A stretch of DNA of 64,000 nt from an uncultured Rhodocyclaceae bacterium. GTDB taxonomy: Bacteria; Pseudomonadota; Gammaproteobacteria; Burkholderiales; Rhodocyclaceae. Positions 26,697 through 35,263 of this stretch are shown piece by piece; positions within the stretch are counted from its first letter, which is position 1; each line of letters begins with the position of its first letter. Location of the stretch: positions 62,001 through 126,000 of the forward strand of contig CAKQRL010000003.1 in assembly GCA_934271525.1 (NCBI GenBank). Reading direction: 5' to 3'. The notes beneath the pieces were generated by a model. The model was not told where the DNA came from. It saw nothing but the letters and a program-made list of their open reading frames with translations, and searched no databases. The position numbers and the translations under genes were made by a program.

Positions 26697-27635
26697 TTAA
26701 AGCGTAGATTTTAAGAAATCTTTAATGTTGAATAGCGTTTTTTCAAACAACTGCGCATCGTAAGCAGAAAGCGCTTGGTGTGGCAGGCGGTTGGTAATCC
26801 ACGTGATTTGCCGTTTGGCAAGTTGCCTTGTGGCAAAAATGCCTTTGTCTTTTAAATCTTTGGGGTTGATTTCGCCTTCCAACATTTGCCAGACTTGGCG
26901 ATAACCCACACAACGCATAGCCGGCATTTGCGCTATTAAAGCAAAATTTTGGCGCAAGGTTTTAACTTCATCAACCAAACCTTCATCCAACATTTTTGCA
27001 AAACGCAGGGCGATTTTTTCATGCAAATCCGCGCGATTGTCTGGCAACAACGCCAAGTTTAAAGTTGAAAATGGCAAAGGTTTTTTGGGTTGTTTGAACC
27101 AAAAAGAAAGCGGTTTGCCGCTTAAATAAAACACTTCCAAGGCGCGCTGAATACGTTGTGAATCCAACGGTTTTAAGCGCGCTGCCGTTTCTTCATCAAT
27201 TTTTTGCAGTTTTTCGTGCATTTTTGCCCAACCGATTGTTGCGGCTTCTGCGTCAATTTGTTGGCGGATTTTCAAGTCGCCCGAAGGTAAATCAGAAATG
27301 CCTTCCAACAACGTTGCAAAATAAAGCATTGTGCCGCCAACCAACAATGGAATTTTGCCGCGCGCTGAAATTTCGTTCATTAACAATAACGCTTCTTTTT
27401 GAAAACGTGCGGCGCAAAAAGATTCGGTGGGCAAAATGCAATCCACCAAGTGGTGCGGGTATTTTTTTAAAACATCGGGCGTGGGTTTTGCCGTGCCGAT
27501 ATTCATATGTTTGAAAACAAGCGCTGAGTCGACGCTAATAATTTCCACTGGCAAAACCTCACACAAGGCGCACGCCAAATCTGTTTTGCCGGTGGCGGTA
27601 GGACCAAATAAAAGAATTGCGGGCGGCATTTTCAT
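26697..27635 (-). CDS. miaA: tRNA dimethylallyltransferase
   Basis: Transfers dimethylallyl to A37 of tRNAs reading UNN codons (about 312 aa). P-loop GPTATGKTDLA, SVDSALVFKHMNIGTAKP, ARGKIPLLVGGTMLY, DSQRIQRALEVF and MRCVGYRQVW are all present. The start is taken at MKMPPAI (27635); a further ATG is at 27629. It is divergent from the small zinc-ribbon gene. Confidence 0.94.
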   Translation of the reverse strand: MKMPPAILLFGPTATGKTDLACALCEVLPVEIISVDSALVFKHMNIGTAKPTPDVLKKYPHHLVDCILPTESFCAARFQKEALLLMNEISARGKIPLLVGGTMLYFATLLEGISDLPSGDLKIRQQIDAEAATIGWAKMHEKLQKIDEETAARLKPLDSQRIQRALEVFYLSGKPLSFWFKQPKKPLPFSTLNLALLPDNRADLHEKIALRFAKMLDEGLVDEVKTLRQNFALIAQMPAMRCVGYRQVWQMLEGEINPKDLKDKGIFATRQLAKRQITWITNRLPHQALSAYDAQLFEKTLFNIKDFLKSTL

Positions 27636-27673
27636 AACGTTTATATAATAACGATTTTTGCAAAAGGTCAAAA

Positions 27674-27910
27674 ATGGCGCTCAAACCTTGCCGTGCTTGC
27701 GAACACACTGTGGATACTTCGGCGCAATTCTGTCCGCAGTGCGGTGCCACGCGCCCGGCGCATAAATTGAGTGCGCAAACATTTGGCGCATTGGTTTTAA
27801 TTGTGGAAATTGTGATTGGCTGCACCTTGCTTTATTTGGCATTAGACAAAATTTGGCAAGAAATGGCGCCCATTGTGAAAACGCAGTTGCAAAAAGTGAA
27901 ACAACCATAA
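27674..27910 (+). CDS. Small membrane protein with zinc ribbon
   Basis: A 78 aa protein. The N-terminus has two CxxC knuckles (CRAC at residues 6-9 and CPQC about 20-23), a zinc-ribbon like those of DUF2116-type membrane proteins. A single hydrophobic helix follows (about residues 38-58), then a short basic tail. It is probably inner-membrane with the ribbon in the cytoplasm. Divergent from miaA and convergent with hemA. Function unknown. Confidence 0.65.
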   Translation: MALKPCRACEHTVDTSAQFCPQCGATRPAHKLSAQTFGALVLIVEIVIGCTLLYLALDKIWQEMAPIVKTQLQKVKQP

Positions 27911-27933
27911 CGTTGATTTTCAAAAAAAATATT

Positions 27934-27946
27934 GGTTTACCGTGGA
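27934..27946. repeat. Palindromic single arm between zinc-ribbon gene and hemA
   Basis: GGTTTACCGTGGA preceded by a TTTTCAAAAAAAA core; the left arm is eroded to CGTTGATT. Confidence 0.7.
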
Positions 27947-27958
27947 AAATTGCCGATT

Positions 27959-29191
27959 TTAATTGGAAGAATCGTGCAAATGGAATAATTGCCGTGCCGC
28001 GTTTTTCAGCGCATTGTTGTTTTGTAGTCCTTCGCACGGGGCGTGCAGAAATTTGTTGGTCAGGCGTTGTGAAAAGGCTTCTAACACTTTTTGCGCATCA
28101 TTGCCTTTTTTCAAATCTTTTAAGGCTTTTTCTAATTCGGTGCGGCGAATGCGCTCAATGTTTTCACGCAGGGCGCGAATAAGCGGCACCACTTCGCGCG
28201 ATTGTTGCCATTGAAAAAACAAAGCGGCGTGTTCTTTCACAATGGCTTTGGCATCAAGGGCGGCGTTTAAGCGCGACTTTGCTCCTGCTTGCACAACTTC
28301 TTGCAAATCATCCACGCTATACAAAAACACATCATCCAACTGCCCAACTTCGGATTCAATATCGCGCGGCACAGCCAAATCAACCATAAAAATCGGCGCG
28401 TGTTTGCGGGTTTTAATAGCCCTCTCCGCCAAGCCCAAACCGATAATTGGCAAAGGGCTTGCCGTGCAAGAAATGACAATGTCGGCGCTGGGCAAATAAT
28501 CGTTTAAGGCGTTTAAGGTGATGGCTATTCCGTTGTATTGCGTGGCAAGCGTTGTGGCGCGCTCAACCGTGCGGTTGGCAACCACAATTTTTTTTGGATG
28601 CTGCGCACCAAAATGCGCCGCGCAATTATCAATCATTTCGCCCGCGCCGATGAACAACACATTGCAATCGCTGATATTTTCAAAAATTCTGCCTGCCAAA
28701 TGAACCGCCGCCGCCGCCATTGAAACAATATTGGCGCCGATTTGTGTGTCGGAACGAACCGCTTTTGCCGCAGAAAAAGCACTTTGAAAAAGTTTTTGAA
28801 TGATGCTTGCCACAGCGTGATTTTTTTCAGCAAGGCGCAAGGCTTCTTTCATTTGTCCCAAAATTTGCGGCTCGCCCAAAACCATAGAATCCAAACCGCT
28901 GGCAACTTGAAAAGCGTGGATGACCGAATCGTCATTTTCCAAAACATACAAATAAGGGCGAATTTCATCAATGGCAATGGCGTGAAAATCGGCAAGCCAT
29001 TGGGTTAAACGTTCAGAATCCGAACCGACCGCGTAAATTTCTGTGCGGTTGCAAGTGGATAAAATCAGCGCTTCGTTGGCAAGCGGCATAAGGCCAAAAA
29101 ATGCGTCTTGCATTTTGTCTGGCCCAAAAGCCACGCGCTCGCGAATGGCAAGCGGCGCGCTGTGATGGTTTAATCCCAAAGTTAAAATCAC
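27959..29191 (-). CDS. hemA: Glutamyl-tRNA reductase
   Basis: Reduces glutamyl-tRNA(Glu) to glutamate-1-semialdehyde, the first step of tetrapyrrole synthesis by the C5 route (410 aa). The catalytic Cys is in LSTCNRTEIYAVG near residue 47. GLDSMVLGEPQILGQMKEA, IGAGEMIDNCAAHF (NADPH site) and FMVDLAVPRDIESEV confirm it. In many betaproteobacteria prfA follows hemA, but here the convergent zinc-ribbon gene comes next. Confidence 0.95.
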   Translation of the reverse strand: MILTLGLNHHSAPLAIRERVAFGPDKMQDAFFGLMPLANEALILSTCNRTEIYAVGSDSERLTQWLADFHAIAIDEIRPYLYVLENDDSVIHAFQVASGLDSMVLGEPQILGQMKEALRLAEKNHAVASIIQKLFQSAFSAAKAVRSDTQIGANIVSMAAAAVHLAGRIFENISDCNVLFIGAGEMIDNCAAHFGAQHPKKIVVANRTVERATTLATQYNGIAITLNALNDYLPSADIVISCTASPLPIIGLGLAERAIKTRKHAPIFMVDLAVPRDIESEVGQLDDVFLYSVDDLQEVVQAGAKSRLNAALDAKAIVKEHAALFFQWQQSREVVPLIRALRENIERIRRTELEKALKDLKKGNDAQKVLEAFSQRLTNKFLHAPCEGLQNNNALKNAARQLFHLHDSSN

Positions 29192-29241
29192 CGAAAATCC
29201 GTGGATAAAGCAAAAGTGAATTTTAATTTAAAAAAAACTTG

Positions 29242-29291
29242 GCGTTGACCGTGGAAAACAAGTAAAAATCGCAAAAATCCACGGTCAACGC
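29242..29291. repeat. Two outward-reversed palindromic arms upstream of hemA
   Basis: A right-type arm (29242-29255, GCGTTGACCGTGGA) precedes a left-type arm (29278-29291, TCCACGGTCAACGC), the reverse of the normal order. They look like two neighbouring half-elements. Confidence 0.8.
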
Positions 29292-29569
29292 AGAAAAATT
29301 TTCAAAATTCTGCGCGTTTTATAAAAGATTGTTGCGCCGTGCATAATTTTTTTTAGTTTGGTTATGCGCGGTTTGGGCAACAAAACAAAAGCGGCGGCAA
29401 TGCCAATGCCCAAAAGATAAGGATGATTTTTTGCCCAGCTTGCCGATTTTTGCAAGGTAAAAATTTGCGGGTTTCCACTAATAAAAATCTCGCGCTCCAT
29501 TTGAATGCGCGCCAACAAAGCGGCGCGGTGTTCTATTTCGGTGATTGCGTTTTTTGACAAAAAAATCAT
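29285..29569 (-). CDS. YqjK-like small membrane-associated protein
   Basis: A 94 aa basic protein: an amphipathic N-terminal helix with ERE (residues 24-27), then a hydrophobic segment (about 50-65, YLLGIGIAAAFVLL) and a basic tail. It is the third gene of a trio with a DUF883 (YqjD/ElaB) protein and a DUF1469 (YqjE) protein, matching yqjD-yqjE-yqjK of enterobacteria by order and size. Start and stop overlap with the previous gene by four bases. Function not established. Confidence 0.6.
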   Translation of the reverse strand: MIFLSKNAITEIEHRAALLARIQMEREIFISGNPQIFTLQKSASWAKNHPYLLGIGIAAAFVLLPKPRITKLKKIMHGATIFYKTRRILKIFLR

Positions 29570-29895
29570 TGGCCTGCCGCATCCTTTAACAACTGCATGT
29601 CTTTTTCAAGTTCTGTAAGCGAATCGGCAAAAAGCGTGGATTTTAAAAATCGCGGCAACAAAGCAAAAAAAACAATGCCCAAAATAATAAAAACCGCCGC
29701 AGCGCCGCCTGCAATGGCGCTTCGCACTTCCCAAAAATAAAAACAAAGGGCAATGACCGCCAAAATCACACCCAAAAAAAGCGTGAAAAAACCAGCCAGT
29801 GCGCACAAAATAAGCGCGGTGATTCGGCGCTTTTCTGATTCCAACTCAAAGCGAATAAGCGCCAAACGGGATTTTAAAAGGCAAAATAAGCGCAC
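29566..29895 (-). CDS. YqjE-like phage-holin-superfamily membrane protein
   Basis: A 109 aa inner-membrane protein with two hydrophobic helices (about residues 28-55 and 58-85) separated by a short loop, typical of the DUF1469/YqjE 'phage holin family III'. The N-terminal helix FELESEKRRI is conserved in this group. Despite the family name these are chromosomal envelope proteins, not lysis genes. It lies between DUF883 and YqjK-like genes in one operon. Confidence 0.75.
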   Translation of the reverse strand: MRLFCLLKSRLALIRFELESEKRRITALILCALAGFFTLFLGVILAVIALCFYFWEVRSAIAGGAAAVFIILGIVFFALLPRFLKSTLFADSLTELEKDMQLLKDAAGQ

Positions 29896-29908
29896 GGTTT
29901 TTCACCCG

Positions 29909-30199
29909 TTAGCGCCGCCCAAGCAACAAACCCAACACCAAACCCGCCACGCCCGCAATGCCAACGGCTTTCCACGGATTTTCTTTGACATATTGGTCGG
30001 TTAAATCTACGCATTGGCGCGATTTTTCGCACAAAACTTCTTCGGCATTTTTCAAGTTGGCGCGCGCGGCATCCAAGCGTGCGCCAACTTTTTGGCGCAA
30101 AGCGGCGATTTTTTCGCCGCCAATATCTGCTGTGTTTTTGAGCAATTCTTCCGCATCATCAATGATGGCGCGCAAGTCAGCGTGCAATTCTTGATTCAT
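29909..30199 (-). CDS. DUF883 (YqjD/ElaB-like) ribosome/membrane-anchored protein
   Basis: A 96 aa protein with a long helix of charged residues followed by a C-terminal membrane anchor (VKENPWKAVGIAGVAGLVLG and RR end). The YVxENPW-x-AVG motif defines DUF883. E. coli members (ElaB, YqjD, YgaM) are tail-anchored, bind stalled ribosomes and rise in stationary phase; that role is family knowledge. The start at 30199 follows AAAGGA. First gene of the yqjDEK-like operon. Confidence 0.85.
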   Translation of the reverse strand: MNQELHADLRAIIDDAEELLKNTADIGGEKIAALRQKVGARLDAARANLKNAEEVLCEKSRQCVDLTDQYVKENPWKAVGIAGVAGLVLGLLLGRR

Positions 30200-30228
30200 T
30201 GTTTTTCCTTTGATAAATAAAAAAGAGT

Positions 30229-31020
30229 TTAAGCGAAATTGTAAAAAACCGACAATGGCGCGTGGTCGGAATAACGCGGTTCGCGCAAAACCCACGCTTT
30301 TTGCGCAGTTTTGGCGATGTCGGGCGTGGCAAGTTGGTAATCAATGCGCCAACCAACATTGTTTTCTCTTGCCTTGCCGCGATTGCTCCACCACGTGTAA
30401 CAATCGGTCTCGGCAGGATAAAGATGGCGAAAAACATCAACAAAGCCGAGTTTTAAAACTTCGCTCATCCACGCGCGCTCTTCGGGCAAAAAACCAGAAT
30501 TTTTTTGGTTGCTTTTCCAGTTTTTTAAATCTATTGCATTATGCGCGATGTTGAAATCGCCGCAGAAAATAAGCGATTCGCCCTTGTTTTTTGCTGTTTC
30601 AAAAGCGTTTTTTAAATAAGGCAAAAAGGCAAACAAAAATCGCATTTTGGATTCTTGGCGATAATCGCCTGCTGAGCCGCTTGGCAAATAAAGCGAGATA
30701 ACCTGCAACTTGCCAAAACGCGCGCTTAAAAAACGGCCTTCTGAATCAAATTCTGCAAATTCAGGGCTTTGAAAACCTTTTTGAACGTTGTCTGCTTTGA
30801 TTTTGGACAACAACGCCACGCCGCTGTAACCTTTTTTTTCTGCCGCAAAAAAGTGGGCGTGATAATTGGTAGGGTTTACAATTTCGTGCGGAATTTCTGA
30901 TTCTTCGGCACGAATTTCTTGTAAGCATACAATATCGGGCTGTTGGCTTTTGAACCATTCCCCAAAACCTTTGCGGCAGGCGGCGCGTATGCCGTTGACA
31001 TTAAAAGTGGTGATAATCAT
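30229..31020 (-). CDS. xth: Exodeoxyribonuclease III (AP endonuclease)
   Basis: Mg-dependent AP endonuclease of base-excision repair, ExoIII class (263 aa). MIITTFNVNGIRAA, CLQEIRA (metal Glu), CGDFNIAH (Asp-x-Asn), ENNVGWRIDYQLAT and the catalytic YSDHAP are present. The start codon abuts that of pyrE on the other strand with no base between, so each promoter must lie inside the neighbour. Confidence 0.93.
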   Translation of the reverse strand: MIITTFNVNGIRAACRKGFGEWFKSQQPDIVCLQEIRAEESEIPHEIVNPTNYHAHFFAAEKKGYSGVALLSKIKADNVQKGFQSPEFAEFDSEGRFLSARFGKLQVISLYLPSGSAGDYRQESKMRFLFAFLPYLKNAFETAKNKGESLIFCGDFNIAHNAIDLKNWKSNQKNSGFLPEERAWMSEVLKLGFVDVFRHLYPAETDCYTWWSNRGKARENNVGWRIDYQLATPDIAKTAQKAWVLREPRYSDHAPLSVFYNFA

Positions 31021-31656
31021 ATGAAAAACGAATTTGTGAAATTTATCTTAGAAACCCAAGCCTTAAAGTTTGGCGAATTTACCACCAAAGCAGGCAGATT
31101 ATCGCCTTATTTTTTTAATGCAGGGTTGTTTGAAGATGGAAAATCGCTGGCTTATTTGGCGGATTTTTACGCCCAAACGGCTTTGAACTGCGGCATTGCA
31201 TTTGATGGGTTGTTTGGTCCCGCTTACAAAGGCATTGTTTTGGCAAGTGCGGTGGCGGTAGCGCTTGCCAAACGTGGCAAAAATTGCGGTTTTACTTATA
31301 ACCGCAAAGAAGCCAAAGATCACGGCGAAAAGGGTTTGTTAATCGGTGCGCCATTAAAGGGACGCATTTTAATTGTGGATGATGTGATTTCCGCTGGCAC
31401 ATCGGTTCGCGAATCGGTCAGCTTGATTAAAAACGCTGGCGCCGAGCCTGCGGGCGTTTTGATTGCATTGGACCGTTGCGAACGCGGTCAAGGCGAAAAA
31501 CTCGCCACAGCGGAAGTTTTAGAAAATTATGGTATACCTGTGATTTTTGTTGCAAGTTTGTTGGATGTGCGTAATTTTTTAGCCCTTGATTCAAAAAATG
31601 CGCCTAAAATTGCACACATTGACGCCTATTTGAAGCAATACGGAGAAATAAAATGA
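31021..31656 (+). CDS. pyrE: Orotate phosphoribosyltransferase
   Basis: Joins orotate and PRPP to give OMP in pyrimidine synthesis (211 aa). LKFGEFTTKAGRLSPYFFNAG, GPAYKGIVLA, YNRKEAKDHGEKG and the PRPP loop ILIVDDVISAGTSVRES are intact. The start at 31021 gives the canonical N-terminus; an upstream extension would run into xth. There is no leader between them, and so no attenuator of the E. coli rph-pyrE type. It overlaps the next gene by four bases. Confidence 0.94.
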   Translation: MKNEFVKFILETQALKFGEFTTKAGRLSPYFFNAGLFEDGKSLAYLADFYAQTALNCGIAFDGLFGPAYKGIVLASAVAVALAKRGKNCGFTYNRKEAKDHGEKGLLIGAPLKGRILIVDDVISAGTSVRESVSLIKNAGAEPAGVLIALDRCERGQGEKLATAEVLENYGIPVIFVASLLDVRNFLALDSKNAPKIAHIDAYLKQYGEIK

Positions 31657-32315
31657 AAAAAAATCTTTTAACCTTTTGCCTAGCAATGGCTTTTGGCAAC
31701 ATTGCTTTTGCACAAAGTGAAATCCCCGTGCGCACTTATTGTTGCGAAGATGCCACAGGCGCGCAAATTTGCAACACTTACCAAATTGCCAAGGCTTGCA
31801 TTGGGCGCGCGTATCGTGTGATTGACCAAAACGGCAATGTGTTGCAACGCTTTGAAGCACGCGAACAAACCGAATTTGTGCAAAAAACCGCATCAGAACG
31901 CAAAAAAGAAGAGAAAAAAGCCCGCGTGGATGAAGCACTTCTGGATACGTATTATTCCGAAGACGAAATTACCCTTGTTCAAAAACGCCAAGAGCGCACA
32001 ATCAAACGCAATATTAAAAAAATTGAAGAGCGTTTAGAAAAAGCGCAAGCCAAAAAGGCAAAATTGGAAAAGCAACGCAAACAATACAAAACAGATGCCG
32101 AAGTGCCGCAATCTTTAAAAGTGCAGTTGGAGACGGCAACGAACGAAGAGTTTTCAGAGTTATCACTGCTTGATTCCAAAACCCAAGAATTGGAAACCTT
32201 AACCGCCAAGTTTGATGAAGAACGCAAGCGTTTTCGCGAATTAACAGCGCATATGCGCGAGTTGGCAGCCAAAGAAGAAGCCAAACGCAAAACGCGCAAA
32301 GGCGTGGATTATTAA
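31653..32315 (+). CDS. Secreted coiled-coil protein of unknown function
   Basis: A 220 aa exported protein. The signal peptide (residues 1-20) ends AFA-QS. A short Cys-containing domain follows (TYCCEDATGAQICN and KACIGRAYRVID, about 28-65), which resembles small periplasmic domains encoded after pyrE in some Burkholderiales. From about residue 80 onward it is highly charged coiled-coil (ERKKEEKKAR, EERLEKAQAKKAKLEKQ). Cotranslated with pyrE. No enzymatic motif seen. Confidence 0.6.
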   Translation: MKKNLLTFCLAMAFGNIAFAQSEIPVRTYCCEDATGAQICNTYQIAKACIGRAYRVIDQNGNVLQRFEAREQTEFVQKTASERKKEEKKARVDEALLDTYYSEDEITLVQKRQERTIKRNIKKIEERLEKAQAKKAKLEKQRKQYKTDAEVPQSLKVQLETATNEEFSELSLLDSKTQELETLTAKFDEERKRFRELTAHMRELAAKEEAKRKTRKGVDY

Positions 32316-32327
32316 AAAAAACAATTT

Positions 32328-32378
32328 TCCACGGTCAACCGTGAATTTTTTTCAAAAAAAATTTTGGTTGACCGTGGA
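32328..32378. repeat. Dispersed palindromic element, full copy after the coiled-coil gene
   Basis: Left side is TCCACGGTCAACCGTGAA (itself nearly compact), right arm GGTTGACCGTGGA. Confidence 0.9.
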
Positions 32379-32398
32379 TTTTTAGAAAAAAACGATTT

Positions 32399-32427
32399 TC
32401 CACGGTAAACCGCGAATTTTTTTCAAA
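32399..32427. repeat. Palindromic half-element adjacent to the preceding copy
   Basis: One arm TCCACGGTAAACC followed by T7/CAAAA core. Two insertions side by side. Confidence 0.75.
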
Positions 32428-32437
32428 ATTGAAAATA

Positions 32438-32468
32438 AAAAAACCACGCTTTGAAGGCGTAGTTTTTT
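32438..32468 (+). terminator. Imperfect hairpin, possible terminator for the pyrE operon
   Basis: A6-CCACGCT pairs with GGCGTAG-T6 with one mismatch, followed by more T. Confidence 0.5.
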
Positions 32469-32488
32469 GTTTTTTCAAAAAAAACAAA

Positions 32489-32514
32489 ACGCGCACCAAA
32501 AACTTGGTGCGCGT
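32489..32514 (-). terminator. Intrinsic terminator of the ato operon
   Basis: An 11-base perfect stem (ACGCGCACCAA / TTGGTGCGCGT) with AAAC loop. On the minus strand it is followed by a T-rich run; it lies just after the atoE-like stop. Confidence 0.85.
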
Positions 32515-32529
32515 TAATCGGCTTACTTC

Positions 32530-33900
32530 TTAAAATAAGAAGAGCGCGATGAAGAATATCGGTGCGCCAAACAACATGGCGGTAATGCAATAACCCATAA
32601 TATCGCGCACGCCCAAGCCAGCAATTGCCAAAGCAGGCAATGCCCAGAAAGGTTGCGCCATATTCGTCCACATATCGCCATAGGCAATGCCCATTGTCAT
32701 TCTGCCCATGTATTCCGCAACCGGTAGGTTGTTGGCTTTGATAATTTCCGCCGCCGCATCAATGGCAAATGGTCCTTGCACAACCCAGTGGCCGCCGCCC
32801 GATGGCACCACAAAGTTGATAATACCCGAGCAAATCCAAGTGAATACGGGGAAAGTTTCAGGTGTGGAAATTGCCACAAACCATTCGGTAATTTGCGCGC
32901 CCACGCCGGATTTTTCCATCATCGCGGCAATGGCGGCATAAAACGGAAATTGCATCACCACGCCTGCGGTGTTTCTGGTTGCCGCTTCAACGGCACGCAT
33001 ATACGCCATTGGGGTTTTATGCAAAATCATCCCAACAACTACAAAAATGTAGTTCATCACGTTGATGTTGATGTTGAACCCTTTGGTGTAAAAGTAGTTC
33101 GCCAAGTATGCCAAGCCGATTAAGCTGACCAACCAAGTAACCATTTTGCTTTCTTCCAACTTCACCGCTGGCACGGCGTCTTTGGGCACGTCAATGTTGA
33201 AAGAGCTTTGGTCGTTTTCCAACAAAGATGGGTCAATCCCGCGCGGCGTTTTTGGCAACATTCTGGCAGTGATAAGCGGCAACACCACAATCATCGCCAC
33301 CACCAAGAAAATGTTATACGTTGCCAAAAGCGTGTGTTGAATGGGAATGGTTCCATCGGGCAAGGCTTCCGGGAATAAAGCGGCGATTTTGGCAGCCATC
33401 GGGTTGCCGGGCGTGGCTGCCAACAAAGGCATCGAACCTGAAAAACCCGCGCCCCACACCATAAACCCGATATAACCTGCGGCAATCAATAAGCCGTAGT
33501 CGTATTTGGGATTTTGGCGTGCCACTTCACGAGCCAAAATGGCGCCAACCACCAAACCGAAACCCCAGTTCAATGAGCAAGCAATGGTGGCGCACAAGGT
33601 CACAGTGAAAACCGCACTGCTATTGCTTTTGGGCACAGAAGCAATGCTTGCCAACAATTTGCGACACGGCGCAGAGCTTGCCAAGGCGCAACCTGATACG
33701 ATAATCATCGCCATTTGCATGGTGAAAGCAAGCAAACCCCAAAAACCACCGCCCCAAATATTCACCATTTCCAACGGGGTATTGCCTAAGCACATCCCCC
33801 AAACAAACATCACAAAACCCAAGACAATCGCAAAAAGCAACGGACTTGGAAGCCAGCGTTCCACAAAACGCGACATTACCGCGGCAAGTGCACTAATCAT
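32530..33900 (-). CDS. atoE: Short-chain fatty acid transporter AtoE family
   Basis: Inner-membrane importer (456 aa, about 12 helices) of the TIGR00366/AtoE family for butyrate and similar acids. Recognisable are MSRFVERWLPSPLLFAIVL, WGGGFWGLLAFTMQMAMI, the NWGFGLVVGAILAREVAR stretch, VPSGGGHWVVQGPF and the C-terminal GDMWTNMAQPFWALP. The ATG at 33900 follows AAGGGGA. It is third after two CoA-transferase subunits, which would activate the imported acid. Confidence 0.88.
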   Translation of the reverse strand: MISALAAVMSRFVERWLPSPLLFAIVLGFVMFVWGMCLGNTPLEMVNIWGGGFWGLLAFTMQMAMIIVSGCALASSAPCRKLLASIASVPKSNSSAVFTVTLCATIACSLNWGFGLVVGAILAREVARQNPKYDYGLLIAAGYIGFMVWGAGFSGSMPLLAATPGNPMAAKIAALFPEALPDGTIPIQHTLLATYNIFLVVAMIVVLPLITARMLPKTPRGIDPSLLENDQSSFNIDVPKDAVPAVKLEESKMVTWLVSLIGLAYLANYFYTKGFNININVMNYIFVVVGMILHKTPMAYMRAVEAATRNTAGVVMQFPFYAAIAAMMEKSGVGAQITEWFVAISTPETFPVFTWICSGIINFVVPSGGGHWVVQGPFAIDAAAEIIKANNLPVAEYMGRMTMGIAYGDMWTNMAQPFWALPALAIAGLGVRDIMGYCITAMLFGAPIFFIALFLF

Positions 33901-33969
33901 AGTTTTCCCCTTACAGTCAGCAAGCAAGCCTTTTAAGAAAAGTTTTAAAAGACTTGCCGATAGTTTGTT

Positions 33970-34617
33970 TTAAACGGCAACAACAAATTCGGCTTCGGTT
34001 GCCGCTTTGACGTCATCAACTGAAACACCTTCTTGCAATTCCACCAAGGTGAGCTTGCCATCGCGCCATTCAAAAACGGCAAGTTCTGTGATGACTTGAT
34101 CCACACAATGAAGCCCGGTGAAAGGCAAGGTGCAGGCTTTTTTGATTTTGGAATTTCCTGCTTTGTCGCAGTGTTCCATAATCACAATCACCTTTTTGGT
34201 GCCGTTGACCAAATCCATTGCACCGCCCATGCCCGGCACCAATTTGCCCGGCACAATCCAGTTGGCAAGGTTTGCTTGTTCATCCACTTCCAAACCGCCC
34301 AAAACGGTGATATCCACGTGACCGCCGCGAATTAGTCCAAAGCTGAATGAAGAATCAAAATACATTCCCCCTTCTTCAATGGTAACTTGCTGAGCGCCGG
34401 CATTCACAATTCTTGGATTGGGCGTGTTCGGGTCTTGCGATTTGCCCATGCCCAACATACCGTTTTCGCTTTGTAGGGTAATTTTCACATCGGGCGGCAG
34501 ATAATTCACTACTTTTGTCGGCATACCGATGCCCAAATTGACAAGATCGCCGGTTTTAAATTCTTTGGCTAAGCGTTTGACGATGCGTTCAACCACTTGT
34601 TCTTTTGAGAGATTCAT
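33970..34617 (-). CDS. atoA: CoA-transferase subunit beta (3-oxoacid/acetate type)
   Basis: Beta subunit (215 aa) of an acetoacetate/acetate CoA-transferase. The catalytic Glu lies in the SENGMLGMG motif (about residue 46). GIGMPTKVVNYLP, GGHVDITVLGGLEVD and PGMGGAMDLVNG are also family hallmarks. The ATG at 34617 has AGGAG before it, located around the end of the alpha-subunit gene four bases upstream. Operon partner of atoD and atoE. Exact acyl specificity (acetoacetate, butyrate, succinyl) is not resolvable. Confidence 0.9.
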   Translation of the reverse strand: MNLSKEQVVERIVKRLAKEFKTGDLVNLGIGMPTKVVNYLPPDVKITLQSENGMLGMGKSQDPNTPNPRIVNAGAQQVTIEEGGMYFDSSFSFGLIRGGHVDITVLGGLEVDEQANLANWIVPGKLVPGMGGAMDLVNGTKKVIVIMEHCDKAGNSKIKKACTLPFTGLHCVDQVITELAVFEWRDGKLTLVELQEGVSVDDVKAATEAEFVVAV

Positions 34618-34621
34618 ACGC

Positions 34622-35263
34622 CTACTCCTTTTTGACGATGTAATCCACCACAACACCGGGTGTGATGACGCTGTTGGGTTCAATCACATCCACCATTTCT
34701 TCCACTTCCACAATGACCAAATCGGCTGCCATCGCCATCACTTGGTTGAAATTGCGTGTGGTGCCGTCATAAGCGAGGTTGCCGTATTTGTCCGCCTTGG
34801 TGGCATACAAAATCGCAATATCTGCCCGCAGGGCTTCTTCAAGCAAATAAGCTTTGCCTTTTACCTCAATGACTTGCTTGCCTTCGGCAACAATGGTGCC
34901 CAAGCCGGTTGACGTTAAAATGCCGCCCAAACCCCAGCCGCCCGCACGAATGCGTTCCGCCAAGGTGCCTTGCGGCACAAGCTCCACTTCGGTTTCCCCA
35001 GCGCTCATTTGGCGGCCGGTTTCCTTGTTGGTGCCCACATGGGTGGCAATAAGTTTTTTAACTTGTTTATTGACGATCAACTGACCGTAACTCACGCCTT
35101 CAAAAGCCGAATCGTTGCCAATTAACGTGAGATTTTTGGTGCCTAATTTTGCCAGGGCGGCAAACACCGAATGTGCGGAACCGCAAGCCAGAAAGCCACC
35201 AGCCATTACGCTGTTGCCTTCCTTGACCAAGGCTGCCGCTTCTTGTGCACTGATTATCTTCAT
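34622..35263 (-). CDS. atoD: CoA-transferase subunit alpha (3-oxoacid/acetate type)
   Basis: Alpha subunit (213 aa). VMAGGFLACGSAHSVFAAL, LIGNDSAFEGVSYGQL, IRAGGWGLGGILTSTGLG and the YLLEEALRADIAILYATKAD block fit AtoD/ScoA. The ATG at 35263 follows AAGGAG. First gene of the minus-strand operon atoD-atoA-atoE. The 280 bases upstream hold no gene. Confidence 0.9.
   Translation of the reverse strand: MKIISAQEAAALVKEGNSVMAGGFLACGSAHSVFAALAKLGTKNLTLIGNDSAFEGVSYGQLIVNKQVKKLIATHVGTNKETGRQMSAGETEVELVPQGTLAERIRAGGWGLGGILTSTGLGTIVAEGKQVIEVKGKAYLLEEALRADIAILYATKADKYGNLAYDGTTRNFNQVMAMAADLVIVEVEEMVDVIEPNSVITPGVVVDYIVKKE

Noticed and set aside
29566..29895. Phage holin as evidence of a prophage
   Set aside because: The YqjE-like family carries a holin name, but it sits in a yqjDEK-type chromosomal trio with no phage genes around.
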